Shown here piece after piece: positions 11,312 to 20,751 of a stretch of 64,000 nucleotides of DNA. The position numbers and the translations under genes are program-made. Within the stretch, counting starts at the first letter, position 1. Every line of letters starts with the position of its first letter. Under the pieces are notes generated by a model, which was not told the origin of the DNA, made no database searches, and saw only the letters and a program-made list of their open reading frames with translations. The DNA comes from Burkholderia ubonensis (GTDB lineage Bacteria > Pseudomonadota > Gammaproteobacteria > Burkholderiales > Burkholderiaceae): contig NZ_CP013422.1 of the NCBI RefSeq assembly GCF_001718695.1, positions 1,736,001 through 1,800,000 of the forward strand. The letters are read 5' to 3'.

Positions 11312-12428
11312 GCCGGTGCTCCGGGGGCGCGGCGAAGCGCGCGGTGTTGAAGGCGGACAGGTCGGCCGGTGCGGCGTCGCCTGCGATCCAGGGCGCGACG
11401 AGGTCGGCATGCGCGGCCGCGAGCGTCACGCCGCTGTGGCAGATCGCGACGAACGCGCCGGGATGCGTAGTCGACGCTTCGTACACGGGCAGCCCGTCGG
11501 GCGTCATGATGCGCAGCGCGCCCCAGGCGCGGACGATGCGCGCATGCGCGAGCACCGGAAACGCGGTGCGTGCGCGGCGTGCGATGTCGACCATCGCGGC
11601 ACGTGTCTGGCCGTCGTCGAAGCCGACGTCTTCCGCCGAATCGCCGAGCAGCACCGAGCCTTCTGGCGTCTGACGCACGACCAGCGTCGGATAGTCGAGA
11701 AACGGCGTGAGCCGTTCGGTGACCATGATCTGGCCGCGCAGCGGCGCGATCGGCGCGTGCATGTCGACCATCGGCGCGAGGCGTGCATTGTCGAGTCCGG
11801 CCGCGAGCACGATGCGCCCGGCTTCGAGACGGCCTTCGCGCGTGTCGATCTCGAAGCGCCCGGCACGCGGACGGATCTCGTTCACCGGGTTGCGCGGCAG
11901 ATAGACGCCGCCGCTTTGCACGAACGCCTGCAGCATCGCGCGCAGCGTATAGAGCGGATTCGCATGGCCGTCGTTCGGCGACCACAGCGCGCCGGCGAGC
12001 GCAGCGGACGCCGCGGGGATCCGTCTGCGCAGCGCGGCCGCATCGAGCACTTCGTACGACAGCGCCGCGTCCTGCCGATGCAGCGACTCGAGCAGCGCGG
12101 TCGCGCTCGCGAGTTCGTCGGCGTGCTCGAACAGTTCGATGCCGCCGGGGCGTTCGAAACCGCAGTTCACGCCGGTTTCTCGCTGCAGCTGCGCCGCGAA
12201 GGCATGCCAGCGCTCCGACGATTCGCGCGACCAGCGCGCATACGGCAGGCAGCGCCCGCCCTTGCCCTGCACCCAGACGAGCCCGAAGTTGCCGCGGGCC
12301 GCGCGAAACGCGATGTCGTCGCCGTCGCACACGGCGACGCGCTTGCCGGCGCGTGCGATGCCCCACGCGAGCGCCATGCCGACGAGGCCGCCGCCGGCGA
12401 CGACGACGTCGAAGCCGCGTGTGCTCAT
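11304..12428 (-). CDS. FAD-dependent glycine/D-amino-acid-oxidase-like subunit, beta subunit of the dehydrogenase
   Basis: A 374-residue DAO-family flavoprotein: FDVVVAGGGLVGMALAWGIARAG supplies the FAD Rossmann motif (residues 6-24), and the C-terminal half carries the DAO signature region (MTPDGLPVYEA ... VAICHSGVTLAAAHADLVA). In characterised homologues this subunit oxidises the C-N bond of an imino or amino acid such as D-hydroxyproline, an opine or glycine. It is first in the operon beta-gamma-alpha-binding protein and divergent from a LysR gene. The amino-acid binding protein downstream suggests a cationic or opine-like substrate; this is inference. Confidence 0.86.
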   Translation of the reverse strand: MSTRGFDVVVAGGGLVGMALAWGIARAGKRVAVCDGDDIAFRAARGNFGLVWVQGKGGRCLPYARWSRESSERWHAFAAQLQRETGVNCGFERPGGIELFEHADELASATALLESLHRQDAALSYEVLDAAALRRRIPAASAALAGALWSPNDGHANPLYTLRAMLQAFVQSGGVYLPRNPVNEIRPRAGRFEIDTREGRLEAGRIVLAAGLDNARLAPMVDMHAPIAPLRGQIMVTERLTPFLDYPTLVVRQTPEGSVLLGDSAEDVGFDDGQTRAAMVDIARRARTAFPVLAHARIVRAWGALRIMTPDGLPVYEASTTHPGAFVAICHSGVTLAAAHADLVAPWIAGDAAPADLSAFNTARFAAPPEHRHV

Positions 12429-12500
12429 GTGCGGCTCCGCGGCGAGCCGGTCGGTCGATGCGTGTTATGGGCCATGTCGGCGCGGTTCCTTGAATATATA

Positions 12501-12561
12501 TCGTTGATGAACCGATGTTCGGGCAGGCAAAATAGGCTGTCCAATACAGCTTGATCAACGA
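12501..12561. promoter_or_regulatory. divergent control region with paired inverted octamers
   Basis: TCGTTGAT at 12501-12508 and its exact complement ATCAACGA at 12554-12561 bracket the divergent promoter region between the dehydrogenase operon and its LysR gene; the second octamer contains the palindrome TTGATCAA (12551-12558). The region is visibly AT-rich against its neighbours. The two sites could be a LysR recognition and activation pair 53 nt (about five helical turns) apart. No protein binding can be shown from sequence. Confidence 0.35.
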
Positions 12562-12577
12562 CCCATAATCCAGTGTT

Positions 12578-13492
12578 ATGACCACGCCATCCCTGAGAAT
12601 CCGGCAGATCGAAGCGTTCCGCGCGGTGATGCAACGCCATACCGTCACGCGCGCGGCGCGCGATCTGCATATCTCGCAGCCGGCCGTGAGCCGGCTGATC
12701 GCCGATCTCGAGGATCGCGTCGGCTTCGTGCTGTTCGAGCGCCAGCAGGGACGCTTCACGCCTACCGCGCAGGCGCGCGTGCTGTACGAGGAGGTCGAGC
12801 GCGCGTTCGTCGGGCTCGATCGCGTCGCGCAGGCCGCCGAGCAGATCCGCGCGATGCGGCGCGGCACGCTGCGCGTGGCCGGCTCGCCGGCCGTCGCGCT
12901 CGACCTGCTGCCGGAACTCGTCACGCGTTTCTCGCACGCGCATCCGGGCGTCGACATCACGCTGCTCGCGCACAGCGCGTCCACCGTGGTCGACAAGGTC
13001 GCGTCGGGCCAGTGCGACGTCGGCTTGATCGCGGAGCCGGTCCCGCATCCGGCGGTGCGCACCGAGCGTCTCGCGGAAGGCGCGATGTGCTGCATCGTGC
13101 CGCGCGGGCACCGGCTCGCGCGCAAGCGCGTGGTGCGGCCGGCCGATCTGAGCGGCGAGTCGTTCATCTCGTTTCCGCCGAGCTTCGACGCGCGCAGCGC
13201 GATCGACCGCTTGTTCGTCGAGGCCGGCGTGTCGCGCGTGCTGTCGATCGAGGCGCAGCTGTCGCAGACGATCGTCGCCTTCGTCGCGAACGGCGCCGGC
13301 GTCGCGCTGATCGATCCGGTGACGGCGGCCTTTGCCGGGCATCGCGTGGCCGTGAAGCCGTTCGAGCCGGCCGTGCCCGATCACTTCTATCTGGTGACGT
13401 CCGCGTCGCAGCCGCTGTCGATGCTCGGCGATGCATTCTGTGTGGAGTTGCGCGACGCCTTCACGCGGATGCGCGATCGACGCGGCGAATGA
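12578..13492 (+). CDS. LysR-family regulator of the flavin dehydrogenase operon
   Basis: A 304-residue LysR protein with HTH TVTRAARDLHISQPAVSRLIADLE (split across residues ~22-45) and LFERQQGRFTPT. The effector domain (LRVAGSPAVALDLLPELVTRF) resembles the NocR/OccR-type regulators of opine and arginine catabolism, which fits an amino-acid-oxidising operon next door. It starts 149 nt from the divergent beta-subunit gene. The assignment of the regulated operon is from position; the inducer is unknown. Confidence 0.9.
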   Translation: MTTPSLRIRQIEAFRAVMQRHTVTRAARDLHISQPAVSRLIADLEDRVGFVLFERQQGRFTPTAQARVLYEEVERAFVGLDRVAQAAEQIRAMRRGTLRVAGSPAVALDLLPELVTRFSHAHPGVDITLLAHSASTVVDKVASGQCDVGLIAEPVPHPAVRTERLAEGAMCCIVPRGHRLARKRVVRPADLSGESFISFPPSFDARSAIDRLFVEAGVSRVLSIEAQLSQTIVAFVANGAGVALIDPVTAAFAGHRVAVKPFEPAVPDHFYLVTSASQPLSMLGDAFCVELRDAFTRMRDRRGE

Positions 13493-13625
13493 ACGAGGCA
13501 GAAGGCGAACGCTAGCGATCGCGCAGCCAGTGCGCGCACGGCATGCGCACGCGGCCCGCGCCGGGCAGGCCCGTCATTCCGGATAGAATCGTCGTCCATC
13601 CACTTCCGCGATACGGTGCGCCGCC

Positions 13626-13988
13626 ATGACCGACCTTTCCCGCTCCGCCGATGCGCTCACGCCCGAACGCGTGACCACCGCCTTCGACCTGCCCGGCCAC
13701 GCCACCGTGCGCTCGCTCGGCGTCGCGCAGGGGATCGTCGTGCGCTCGCGCTCGATCGTCGGCACGTTCGGCGCGGCGCTGCAGACGCTGTTCGGCGGCA
13801 ACATCACGCTGTACACGTCGCTGTGCGAGAAGGCCCGCGAGCAGGCGTTCGACAAGATGCTCGCCGACGCGCGCAAGCTCGGCGCGAATGCGATCGTCGC
13901 GATGCGCTACGACTCGACCGAGATCGGCTCAGGCGTCACTGAAGTGATCTGCTACGGCACCGCGGTGTGCGTGACGCCCGATGCGTGA
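13626..13988 (+). CDS. YbjQ/UPF0145 family protein
   Basis: A 120-residue cytoplasmic protein with the YbjQ family core: [23 protein letters not shown], then [28 protein letters not shown] and a C-terminal beta strand EVICYGTAV. Members form small oligomers and are annotated as possible heavy-metal-binding; the role is not established. It is convergent with the MFS gene, the two stops being only six nucleotides apart. Confidence 0.88.
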   Translation: MTDLSRSADALTPERVTTAFDLPGHATVRSLGVAQGIVVRSRSIVGTFGAALQTLFGGNITLYTSLCEKAREQAFDKMLADARKLGANAIVAMRYDSTEIGSGVTEVICYGTAVCVTPDA

Positions 13989-13994
13989 CGCGCT

Positions 13995-15245
13995 TCACCG
14001 GTCGCGTTCGAGCGACTTCATGCCGGTCAGCTGAGGAAACAGGCGCATCCACGCGAGCGCGACCGCGATCGTCGCCGTGCCGCCGACGACGATCGCCGCC
14101 GGCGCGCCCCACCATGCGGCCGTCACGCCCGATTCGAATTCGCCGAGCTGGTTCGACGTGCCGATGAACAGCGAATTCACCGCGCTCACGCGCCCGAGCA
14201 TGTCGTCCGGCGTGCGCAGCTGTACGAGCGACAGACGCACGACGACGCTCACCACGTCCGACGCGCCCAATGCCGCCAGCGCGACGAGCGACAGCGCGAA
14301 ATGCCGCGACAGACCGAACACGATCGTCGCGATGCCGAACGCGATCACGCCGCCGAACATCGCGCGGCCCGGCCGCACGTCGAGCGGAAAGCGCGTGAGC
14401 CACAGCGTGCCCGCGAGCGCGCCGACGGCCGGCGCCGCGCGCAGCGCGCCGAGCCCCCACGGCCCGACCTGCAGGATGTCGCGCGCATAGATCGGCAACA
14501 GCGCAGTCGCGCCGCCGAACAGCACGGCGAACAGGTCGAGCGACAGCGCGCCGAGGATCGCCGGCTCGCGCCGGATGAACGCGATGCCCGAGAACACCGA
14601 ACGCAGCGTGACCGGCTCGCGCGCGGGCGGCGCGCTGCGCAGCGGGATGGTGCCGCTGAGCACCGCGGCAATCGCGAACGCGACGGCGCTCGTGCCGAAC
14701 GCGGCCGGTGCGCCGACGCCGTACAGCAGCCCGCCGAACGCCGGCCCGAGAATCTGCGCGGCCTGGTTGGCCGAGGTGGACAGCGCGGTCGCGCGCGGCA
14801 GGTCGCCGCGCGGCACGACGGCCGGCAGCAGCGACGACACCGACGGCGATTCGAACGCGCGCGCGGTGCCGACGAGCGCGGCGAGCGCATAGACGCCCGG
14901 CGCCGTCAGCCAGCCGCGGGCCGCGCCGAGCAGGAACACGCCGGCAGCCAGCGCCTCGACGCTCTGACAGATCGTCGCGATGCGCCGCCGGTCGTAGCGG
15001 TCGGCCACCTGCCCGACGACGAGCGTCAGCGCGAACATCGGCACGAACTGCGCAAGCCCGACGAGGCCGAGCGCGAACGCGCTGTGCGTGAGCGTATAAA
15101 CGTACCAGCCGATCGCGACCGACAGGATCTGGAACGCTAGGGACGACGTCACGCGCGTCCCCCAGAAACGCTGGAACGGCGCATGACGGAACAGATTCGC
15201 CGGTAGCGGCGACGGCGGAGCGGATTCGGGTAACGGGGTGGTCAT
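13995..15245 (-). CDS. MFS transporter (EntS-like drug/siderophore exporter family)
   Basis: A 416-residue membrane protein with about 12 hydrophobic segments. The N-terminus FRHAPFQRFWGTRVTSSLAFQI and the loop VVGQVADRYDRRRI between helices 2 and 3 (the MFS signature G-x3-D-R/K-x-G-R-R/K variant) match the EntS/MefA-type exporter group, which moves small molecules out of the cytoplasm by proton exchange. I chose the ATG at 15243-15245, since the alternative start 21 codons upstream gives only an arginine/serine-rich extension. The substrate is unknown and no siderophore genes are near. Confidence 0.87.
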   Translation of the reverse strand: MTTPLPESAPPSPLPANLFRHAPFQRFWGTRVTSSLAFQILSVAIGWYVYTLTHSAFALGLVGLAQFVPMFALTLVVGQVADRYDRRRIATICQSVEALAAGVFLLGAARGWLTAPGVYALAALVGTARAFESPSVSSLLPAVVPRGDLPRATALSTSANQAAQILGPAFGGLLYGVGAPAAFGTSAVAFAIAAVLSGTIPLRSAPPAREPVTLRSVFSGIAFIRREPAILGALSLDLFAVLFGGATALLPIYARDILQVGPWGLGALRAAPAVGALAGTLWLTRFPLDVRPGRAMFGGVIAFGIATIVFGLSRHFALSLVALAALGASDVVSVVVRLSLVQLRTPDDMLGRVSAVNSLFIGTSNQLGEFESGVTAAWWGAPAAIVVGGTATIAVALAWMRLFPQLTGMKSLERDR

Positions 15246-15427
15246 CGGGTCATCGGCGGGATATCGACGGGATATCGTCGTGTCGCCGGCAGGCGATCGG
15301 CGCGACACGGCGCGTGTCGAACCGCGATGATATCGTCAAGTGCCGCGACTGCGCTCGGCAGGCGCTTGGCACACGCATGCCGCGCGCGGCGCCCTATCGC
15401 AACAAGAGTCGCAACAAGAATCGCGAC

Positions 15428-15455
15428 AAAAAATAGCGCGAACCGGAGTTCGCGC
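15428..15455 (-). terminator. intrinsic terminator of the porin gene
   Basis: A perfect 8-bp stem (15436-15443 with 15448-15455, loop of four) is followed on the minus strand by TATTTTTTG, a good T-tract. It lies about 48 nt past the porin stop codon. Confidence 0.8.
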
Positions 15456-15502
15456 CAAAGAGAGACCTCGCTGAAGACGTCGAATGAACTACCCTGCCGG
15501 GC

Positions 15503-16642
15503 TCAGAACGAATGCCGCATGCCGATCCGCACGTCGGCCTGGGTCTGCGTCGTCGACGGCGTGAAGCTGTAGCCGATCACCGCATCGACGCCGTTCGACG
15601 CGCGCAGGTAATCGCCGGAGATGTAGACGTCGGTGCGCTTCGACAGCATGTAATGGAGGCCCGCCGTGCCCATGTTCCAGTGGTGGCCTTCGAAGCGCGT
15701 GTGCTGGTAGCCCGCGATCAGGCTGAGCGCCGGGGTGAACTGGTACGAGCCGCCGCCTTCGTACGACTGCATGTGCGACGACTGGCCGAAGCCCTTGATC
15801 GTCGTGTACGAGTAGTTCGCGTCGAGCGTCAGCTTGCCGATCGTGTAGCTCGTGCCGACGCCGAACGTGCCCTGGCTGTCGACGTTCATCGGCGTGTCCG
15901 CGAACAGGTCGGTGCGCGCGCCGGTCGCCGGGTCGACGGTGACGGTCTGCTGGCCGAGGAACGTGTGCGTGCCGATCATCGCGTACGGGTCGAACGCGTA
16001 GATGCCGTGCGGGTTGTTCAGGCGCGTGTACGCGGCGCCGATCGAGAAGTCGCCCTTCGTGAAGCTCGCGCCCGCGCTCCATGCGCTGTCGCGGTGGAAG
16101 TTGCCCGCGACGTTGCCGAACGAATACATCGCGCCGAACTTGAAGCCGCTGAGATCGCTCGACAGGAACTTCACCGAGTTCGGCAGGCGGTCGCCGTTGA
16201 AGCGGTCGAAGTCGCCCTGGTGGATCGCGTAGCCGCTGCCCCATGCTGAGATGTTGTAGATCGACACCAGCTCGTTGGTGATGTCGAGCTGGTTGCCGAA
16301 CGACAGCGTGCCCCAGTCGTTCTGCAATCCAACATAAGCCTGGCGGCCGAATTGCGCGCCGCCGAAGGTCGTCTGGCCGGTGCCGAGGCGGAAGCCGCTC
16401 TCGAGCGCGAACACCGCCTTCAGGCCGCCGCCCAGATCCTCGGTGCCCTTGAGCCCGAAACGGTTGCCGTAGGCGACGCCGTCGTCGAACTTGAACACGT
16501 GCGCGCCGCCCGTGTTGTTCACCCACGTGATGCCCGCATCCAGGATCCCGTACAACGTCACGCTGCTCTGCGCGTGGCCGATGGTGGGAATGCAGGCCGC
16601 GCACGCGAGCGCGGCGGCTACGGCAACTTTCGTTTGCTTCAT
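15503..16642 (-). CDS. outer-membrane porin (Burkholderiales OmpC-like general porin)
   Basis: A 379-residue porin: signal peptide MKQTKVAVAAALACAACIP ... GHA, mature start QSSVTLYGILDAGITWVNN, the hallmark of Gram-negative porins of Neisseria/Burkholderia type, PEFGGAQFGRQAYVGL-like strand motif (TFGGAQFGRQAYVGL), and the terminal strand DVRIGMRHSF ending in Phe, as needed for BAM-dependent insertion. It should form trimeric channels for small hydrophilic solutes. It has its own terminator. Position next to the choline-O-sulfate genes may be coincidental. Confidence 0.93.
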   Translation of the reverse strand: MKQTKVAVAAALACAACIPTIGHAQSSVTLYGILDAGITWVNNTGGAHVFKFDDGVAYGNRFGLKGTEDLGGGLKAVFALESGFRLGTGQTTFGGAQFGRQAYVGLQNDWGTLSFGNQLDITNELVSIYNISAWGSGYAIHQGDFDRFNGDRLPNSVKFLSSDLSGFKFGAMYSFGNVAGNFHRDSAWSAGASFTKGDFSIGAAYTRLNNPHGIYAFDPYAMIGTHTFLGQQTVTVDPATGARTDLFADTPMNVDSQGTFGVGTSYTIGKLTLDANYSYTTIKGFGQSSHMQSYEGGGSYQFTPALSLIAGYQHTRFEGHHWNMGTAGLHYMLSKRTDVYISGDYLRASNGVDAVIGYSFTPSTTQTQADVRIGMRHSF

Positions 16643-16895
16643 TGTCGACTACCCCCTGAACCGTTCGATGGAAGGAATCTTGGCTGGCGCGCGCCGCATT
16701 GCGCTGGCTGATTCGAATTTTGTACTCCTCTGGCTTCGCTATTACGTATTCCGCAATAACGGGAGCCATGGGCAAAAAATACAAACCCATATTTCGCGTC
16801 ACCCGTCTGAAGGCGACATCAAATGGTCTGGTTACGACCGGCCGGGAAAACACGGAGACGGGCGGCGCGGCCGCAACCGGCCGCCCGAGGGGCCG

Positions 16896-17861
16896 TCAGC
16901 GGCCGTCCAGCGCCGCGCGCACGGCCGGCAGCCCGGGGGCGCCCGCGGCCGTCGTCACGCCGTCCAGCCAGCGCTCGACCAGCGGCGGGTCCGCTTTCAG
17001 CACGTGCTGCGCCGCGACGGCGGGGGGCGTCTTGTGGTCGAGCATGTCGGCGATCATCCGGTTCTCGATGTCGACCGTGAACGTCATCTGCCGGAACAGG
17101 CGCGCGAGGTTCGCGCACTGGTCGGCGAACCCTGCGCGGGCGACCGTGTTGACCGTCGCGCCGCCGTAGTTCGGGCCGAAGTACGCGTCGCCGCCCGCGA
17201 GATAGGTCAGGTGGAACTTCGTGTTCATCAGGTGCGGCTCCCACGCCAGAAACACGATCCAGCGCCGGTCGCGCACCGCGCGCTCGACCTGCGTCAGCAT
17301 GCCGGTCTCGCTCGATTCGACGAGCGCCCAGTTCGCCGGGCCGAGCGCGTGGTCGGCCAGCATCCGCCGGATGTTCTGGTTGGCCGGCGCGCCGGGCTCG
17401 ATCCCGTAGATCTTCCCGTCGAAGCGGCTTGCGTATCGTTCGAGATCGGCGAACGTGCGCACGCCCGCGGCGGCGACGTAGTCGGGCACCGCGAGCGTGA
17501 ACTTCGCGCCGCTCAGGTTCGCGTGCAGCACGTCGATCGCGCGCGCGTCGACGAACGGCTTCACGAGCGGCCCCTGCGCGGGCATCCAGTTGCCGAGGAA
17601 CACGTCGACCTGCCCTTTCTTCAACCCCTGATAGGTGATCGGCACCGACAGGTTCGACACGTCCTGCCGATAGCCGAGCGCCTTCAGCACGACGCCGGCC
17701 ATCGCGTTCGTCGCGTCGATGTCGGTCCAGCCGGGCCCGGCCATCCGTACGTCGCGGCAGGCCTGCGGTTCGGCCGCGTGCGCGGCCTGTGCGCCGATCA
17801 GGCAGGCGGCCGCGGCGAACGCCGCGCCGATCCGGATTGCTGCACTGCATTGCCGTTTCAT
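16896..17861 (-). CDS. choX: choline ABC transporter substrate-binding protein, second gene of the choline-O-sulfate operon
   Basis: A 321-residue ChoX-family protein. The signal peptide ends near AQAAHA-AEP; the mature part has CRDVRMAGPGWTDIDATNAMAG, FLGNWMPAQGPL and KIYGIEPGAPANQ, diagnostic for the choline-binding proteins of ABC importers, with the Trp residues expected to cage the trimethylammonium group. It lies 42 nt downstream of the broken betC gene on the same strand, the arrangement of choline-sulfate loci in which a binding protein is induced with the sulfatase. No permease gene is adjacent; it probably serves a shared transporter. Confidence 0.9.
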   Translation of the reverse strand: MKRQCSAAIRIGAAFAAAACLIGAQAAHAAEPQACRDVRMAGPGWTDIDATNAMAGVVLKALGYRQDVSNLSVPITYQGLKKGQVDVFLGNWMPAQGPLVKPFVDARAIDVLHANLSGAKFTLAVPDYVAAAGVRTFADLERYASRFDGKIYGIEPGAPANQNIRRMLADHALGPANWALVESSETGMLTQVERAVRDRRWIVFLAWEPHLMNTKFHLTYLAGGDAYFGPNYGGATVNTVARAGFADQCANLARLFRQMTFTVDIENRMIADMLDHKTPPAVAAQHVLKADPPLVERWLDGVTTAAGAPGLPAVRAALDGR

Positions 17862-17903
17862 TCCGCTTCCTCCGTCGTTTTGAATGATCGCGATGCGGGA
17901 CGC

Positions 17904-19442
17904 TCAGCGCCCGACGCGCGGAAAGCGCGCCATCGCTTCGAGCGTGTCGAGCTCGATGTGATTGCGCATGTAACGCTGGCTCGCGTCGGTGAACGGCTGC
18001 CAGTCCCACGGCTGGATGCGGCCCTGCGTCGTGGCCGCGTAATGAAAACGGCGCCGCCGCTGGCTCGCGCGCACCTGCCGGTCGAGTTCAGGCAGGTTCC
18101 AGCGCTGCGCCGCCTGCGCGCGGAACGCGGCGAGCACGTCCGCCGCTTCCGGCGAGCCGGCCAGGTTCGTGCGCTCGCGCGGGTCGTCCGCCAGGTTGTA
18201 CAACTGGTCGGGATCGGCCGGGCAATGCACATACTTCCAGTCGCCGCGGCGGATCATCACGATCGGCGCGATCGCGCCTTCCGCCAGATATTCGCCGAGC
18301 GCGACGTCGTGTGCGGGCGCGCCGCGCAGATGCGGGACGAGGCTCGCGCCGTCGACCGGGTCGGGCCAGCCGCCCGCGGGCGCGGCGCCGGCAAGATCGA
18401 CGAGCGTCGGCAGCAGGTCGACGTGCGATACCGGCCCGCGCACGCGCGCGGCGTCGAAGCGGCCCGGCGCATGAACGATCAGCGGCACGCGACAGCCGCC
18501 CTCGAAGAACGTCATCTTGTACCAGAGCCCGCGCTCGCCGAGCATGTCGCCGTGGTCGGACGTGACGATCACGATCGTGTCGTCGGCGAACCCGCATTGC
18601 TCGAGCGCGGTCAGCACGCTGCCGAACTGCGCATCGACATAGGACGTCGCGCCATAGTATGCGCGGCGCGCGGCGCGGATCTGCGCGTCGGTCGGCGGCG
18701 TGCGGTCGTTTTCGCAGACGAAACGCAGCCGCTGCGAATGCGGATCGCTGTGTCGGCCGCGCCGAGCCGCACCGCCGGCATGTCGACGTCGTCGTCGCTG
18801 TACAGATCCCAGTATTCGCGCGTGATCGCATACGGGTCGTGCGGGTGCGTGAGCGACACGACCATGCAGAACGGCCGCGCATCGTGGCCGGCCGCACGCT
18901 CGCGCGCGACGTCGTACAGCTTCTGCTTCGCGGCGAACGTCACTTCGTCGTCGAAGTCGAGCTGGTTCGTACGCACGCACGGGCCGGCTTCGAGTACCGA
19001 GCTCATGTTGTGATACCAGCTCGGCCGCTCGGTCGGGCCGTCCCAGTCGGGCACCCAGCCGAAGTCGGCCGGATAGATGTCGGTCGTCAGCCTCTCCTCG
19101 AAGCCGTGCAGCTGGTCGGGCCCGCAGAAGTGCATCTTGCCGGACAGCATCGTCCGGTAGCCGGCCGCGCGCAGGTAATGCGCGAACGTCAGCGTTTGCG
19201 CAGGCAATTCGGCGGCGTTATCGTAGGCGCCGATCGCGGGACGGCAGCTTGCCGGTCAGCAGCGAGAAGCGCGACGGCGCGCACAGCGGGCTCGCGCAAT
19301 ACGCGGCGTCGAACACGACGCCTTGCGCGGCGAGCCGGTCGAGCGTCGGCGTGCGCGCGACGCGGTTGCCGTACGCAGGCAGCGCGAACGGCGTCAGCTG
19401 GTCGGCCATCAGGATCAGGAGGTTGGGTGTCGGGTTCGTCAT
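17904..19442 (-). pseudogene. betC: choline-sulfatase, reading frame broken twice
   Basis: BetC hydrolyses choline-O-sulfate to choline and sulfate. The intact reading would be about 512 residues, normal for the family: LLILMADQLTPFALPAYGNR at the N-terminus, the sulfatase CAPSR motif with formylglycine Cys at residue 54, DKLHFCGPDQLHGFEERL-type segment (here KMHFCGPDQLHGFEERL), TSDHGDMLGERG and HVDLLPTLVDLAG. The frame shifts by one extra base near 19231-19240 (after LPSR, codon ~69), after which the original frame stops within four codons. It shifts back by one missing base near 18745-18757 (codon ~230), so head and tail share a frame and the middle ~160 codons are in another. As written, no full-length enzyme can be made. 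Sequence error is the alternative. Confidence 0.85.
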
Positions 19443-19664
19443 CGGCGATCGCGGGGAAATCGGTGTTCGAACGGAACGGCGCGACGCTGTTGCAGCGACG
19501 CAGCCGGCATGACGGACGCGGCTGCACGAAGTGCCGCGCGCTCGGGCCGCGACTGGCTAGAATCGCGGAAGGGCCGGCGCGGCGCCGTGCCGTCCGATGC
19601 ACTATCTCCCGCCCGAATTCGCGCGGGAAGGCGTCCGGCCCTTATGGGGCCATTAGAGAGACTT

Positions 19665-20570
19665 ATGTCCAAACCCGAACCGTTACCGTCGATGCAGGCG
19701 CTGCGTGCGTTCGAATCGGCCGCGCGCCTCGCGAGCTTCACCGCCGCCGCACGCGAACTCGGTTCGACGCAGCCGGCCGTCAGCCAGCAGGTGTTCCAGC
19801 TCGAGGCCGAACTTGGCGTGCCGCTGTTCGAGCGCAGCCCGCGCGGCGTCACGCTGACGACCGACGGCCAGTGCCTGTACGAAGCCGTGCGGCTGAGCCT
19901 CGACACGCTGCGCGGCGCCACCGCGACGCTGCGCGCGCGCCGCGAGCACGGCACGCTGACGATCGTCACCGACTTCGGCTTCGCGACCTACTGGCTAATG
20001 CCGCGCCTCGCGGGCCTGAAGCGCGTGATGCCGGACGTCGACGTGCGGGTCGTCACGTCGCAGGACTTCGACGCGCAGCGCGATCACGCCGACATCGCGA
20101 TCCTGTTCGGCGACGGCCACTGGCCGTCGTGTACGGCCGCGCGGCTCTTTGCCGAATCGGTCACGCCCGTCTGCTCGCCGGCGTTCCGCGACGCGCATCC
20201 GCACGTGTCGCGGCCCGAGCACCTCGCCGCGCTGCCGCTGCTGCACGTGCAGCCGACGCGCCCCGAGCGCTGGCTGTCATGGTCGGGTTGGTTCGACGCG
20301 CACGGGCTCGACGCGCAGGCCGCCGCGCGCGGTGTCACGTTCAACAGCTATGCGCTCGTGATCCACGCGGTGCTGCTCGGCGAAGGCGTCGCGCTCGGCT
20401 GGTCGCCGCTCGTCGACGAATTGATCGCGGCCGGCCAGCTCGTGAAGCTCGTCGACGCGCCGGTCGTCACATCGCGCGGCTATTTTCTGGTGCGGCCGCC
20501 GCAGCGGCCGGAGCCAGACGCGACGCACGTGTTCCGCCGCTGGCTGCTTGACGCGTGCGCAGCGGCGTGA
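19665..20570 (+). CDS. LysR-type choline-sulfate utilisation regulator, divergent from betC
   Basis: A 301-residue LysR protein (start ATG 19665-19667) with HTH LASFTAAARELGSTQPAVSQ and LFERSPRGVTLT, and effector-domain features of the GcvA-like subgroup (ATYWLMPRL, LLHVQPTRPERW, GEGVALGWSPLVD). The dedicated regulators that accompany betC in proteobacteria are of this subgroup, so control of betC-choX is likely. The divergent intergenic region is 222 nt (19443-19664). The reading frame is intact although its presumed target betC is not. Confidence 0.87.
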   Translation: MSKPEPLPSMQALRAFESAARLASFTAAARELGSTQPAVSQQVFQLEAELGVPLFERSPRGVTLTTDGQCLYEAVRLSLDTLRGATATLRARREHGTLTIVTDFGFATYWLMPRLAGLKRVMPDVDVRVVTSQDFDAQRDHADIAILFGDGHWPSCTAARLFAESVTPVCSPAFRDAHPHVSRPEHLAALPLLHVQPTRPERWLSWSGWFDAHGLDAQAAARGVTFNSYALVIHAVLLGEGVALGWSPLVDELIAAGQLVKLVDAPVVTSRGYFLVRPPQRPEPDATHVFRRWLLDACAAA

Positions 20571-20697
20571 CGCGCCGCGCGCGGTCGCGCATGGGCGCGG
20601 CGGCGCTGGCGCGCCGATACCAGCCACATGGCGGGTTGGTTCTATCCGCCGCGTAATCGTCCTGATTTACTTGAGCCTCCCGCTACCGCGACACGCG

Positions 20698-20729
20698 GCG
20701 CGAAGCCGCGCTGCGCCGCGGCTTCGCGC
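20698..20729 (+). other. perfect 13-bp hairpin upstream of purU
   Basis: Arms 20698-20710 and 20717-20729 are exact complements with a 6-nt loop. The hairpin follows the LysR gene by 127 nt and ends 22 nt before the purU start, ahead of its GAGGAG ribosome binding site. With no T-run after it, it may be a weak terminator or an RNA structure in the purU leader. Confidence 0.5.
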
Positions 20730-20751
20730 TCCATGACATTCGAGGAGTTTC

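Noticed and set aside
16643..16895. Imperfect dyad upstream of the porin gene (about 16738-16765) as an operator
   Set aside because: Only 8 of 10 arm positions match, and no regulator is linked; too weak to list.
16491..19013. 840-codon plus-strand frame across choX and betC
   Set aside because: Antisense shadow of the real genes; no motifs, and biased composition.
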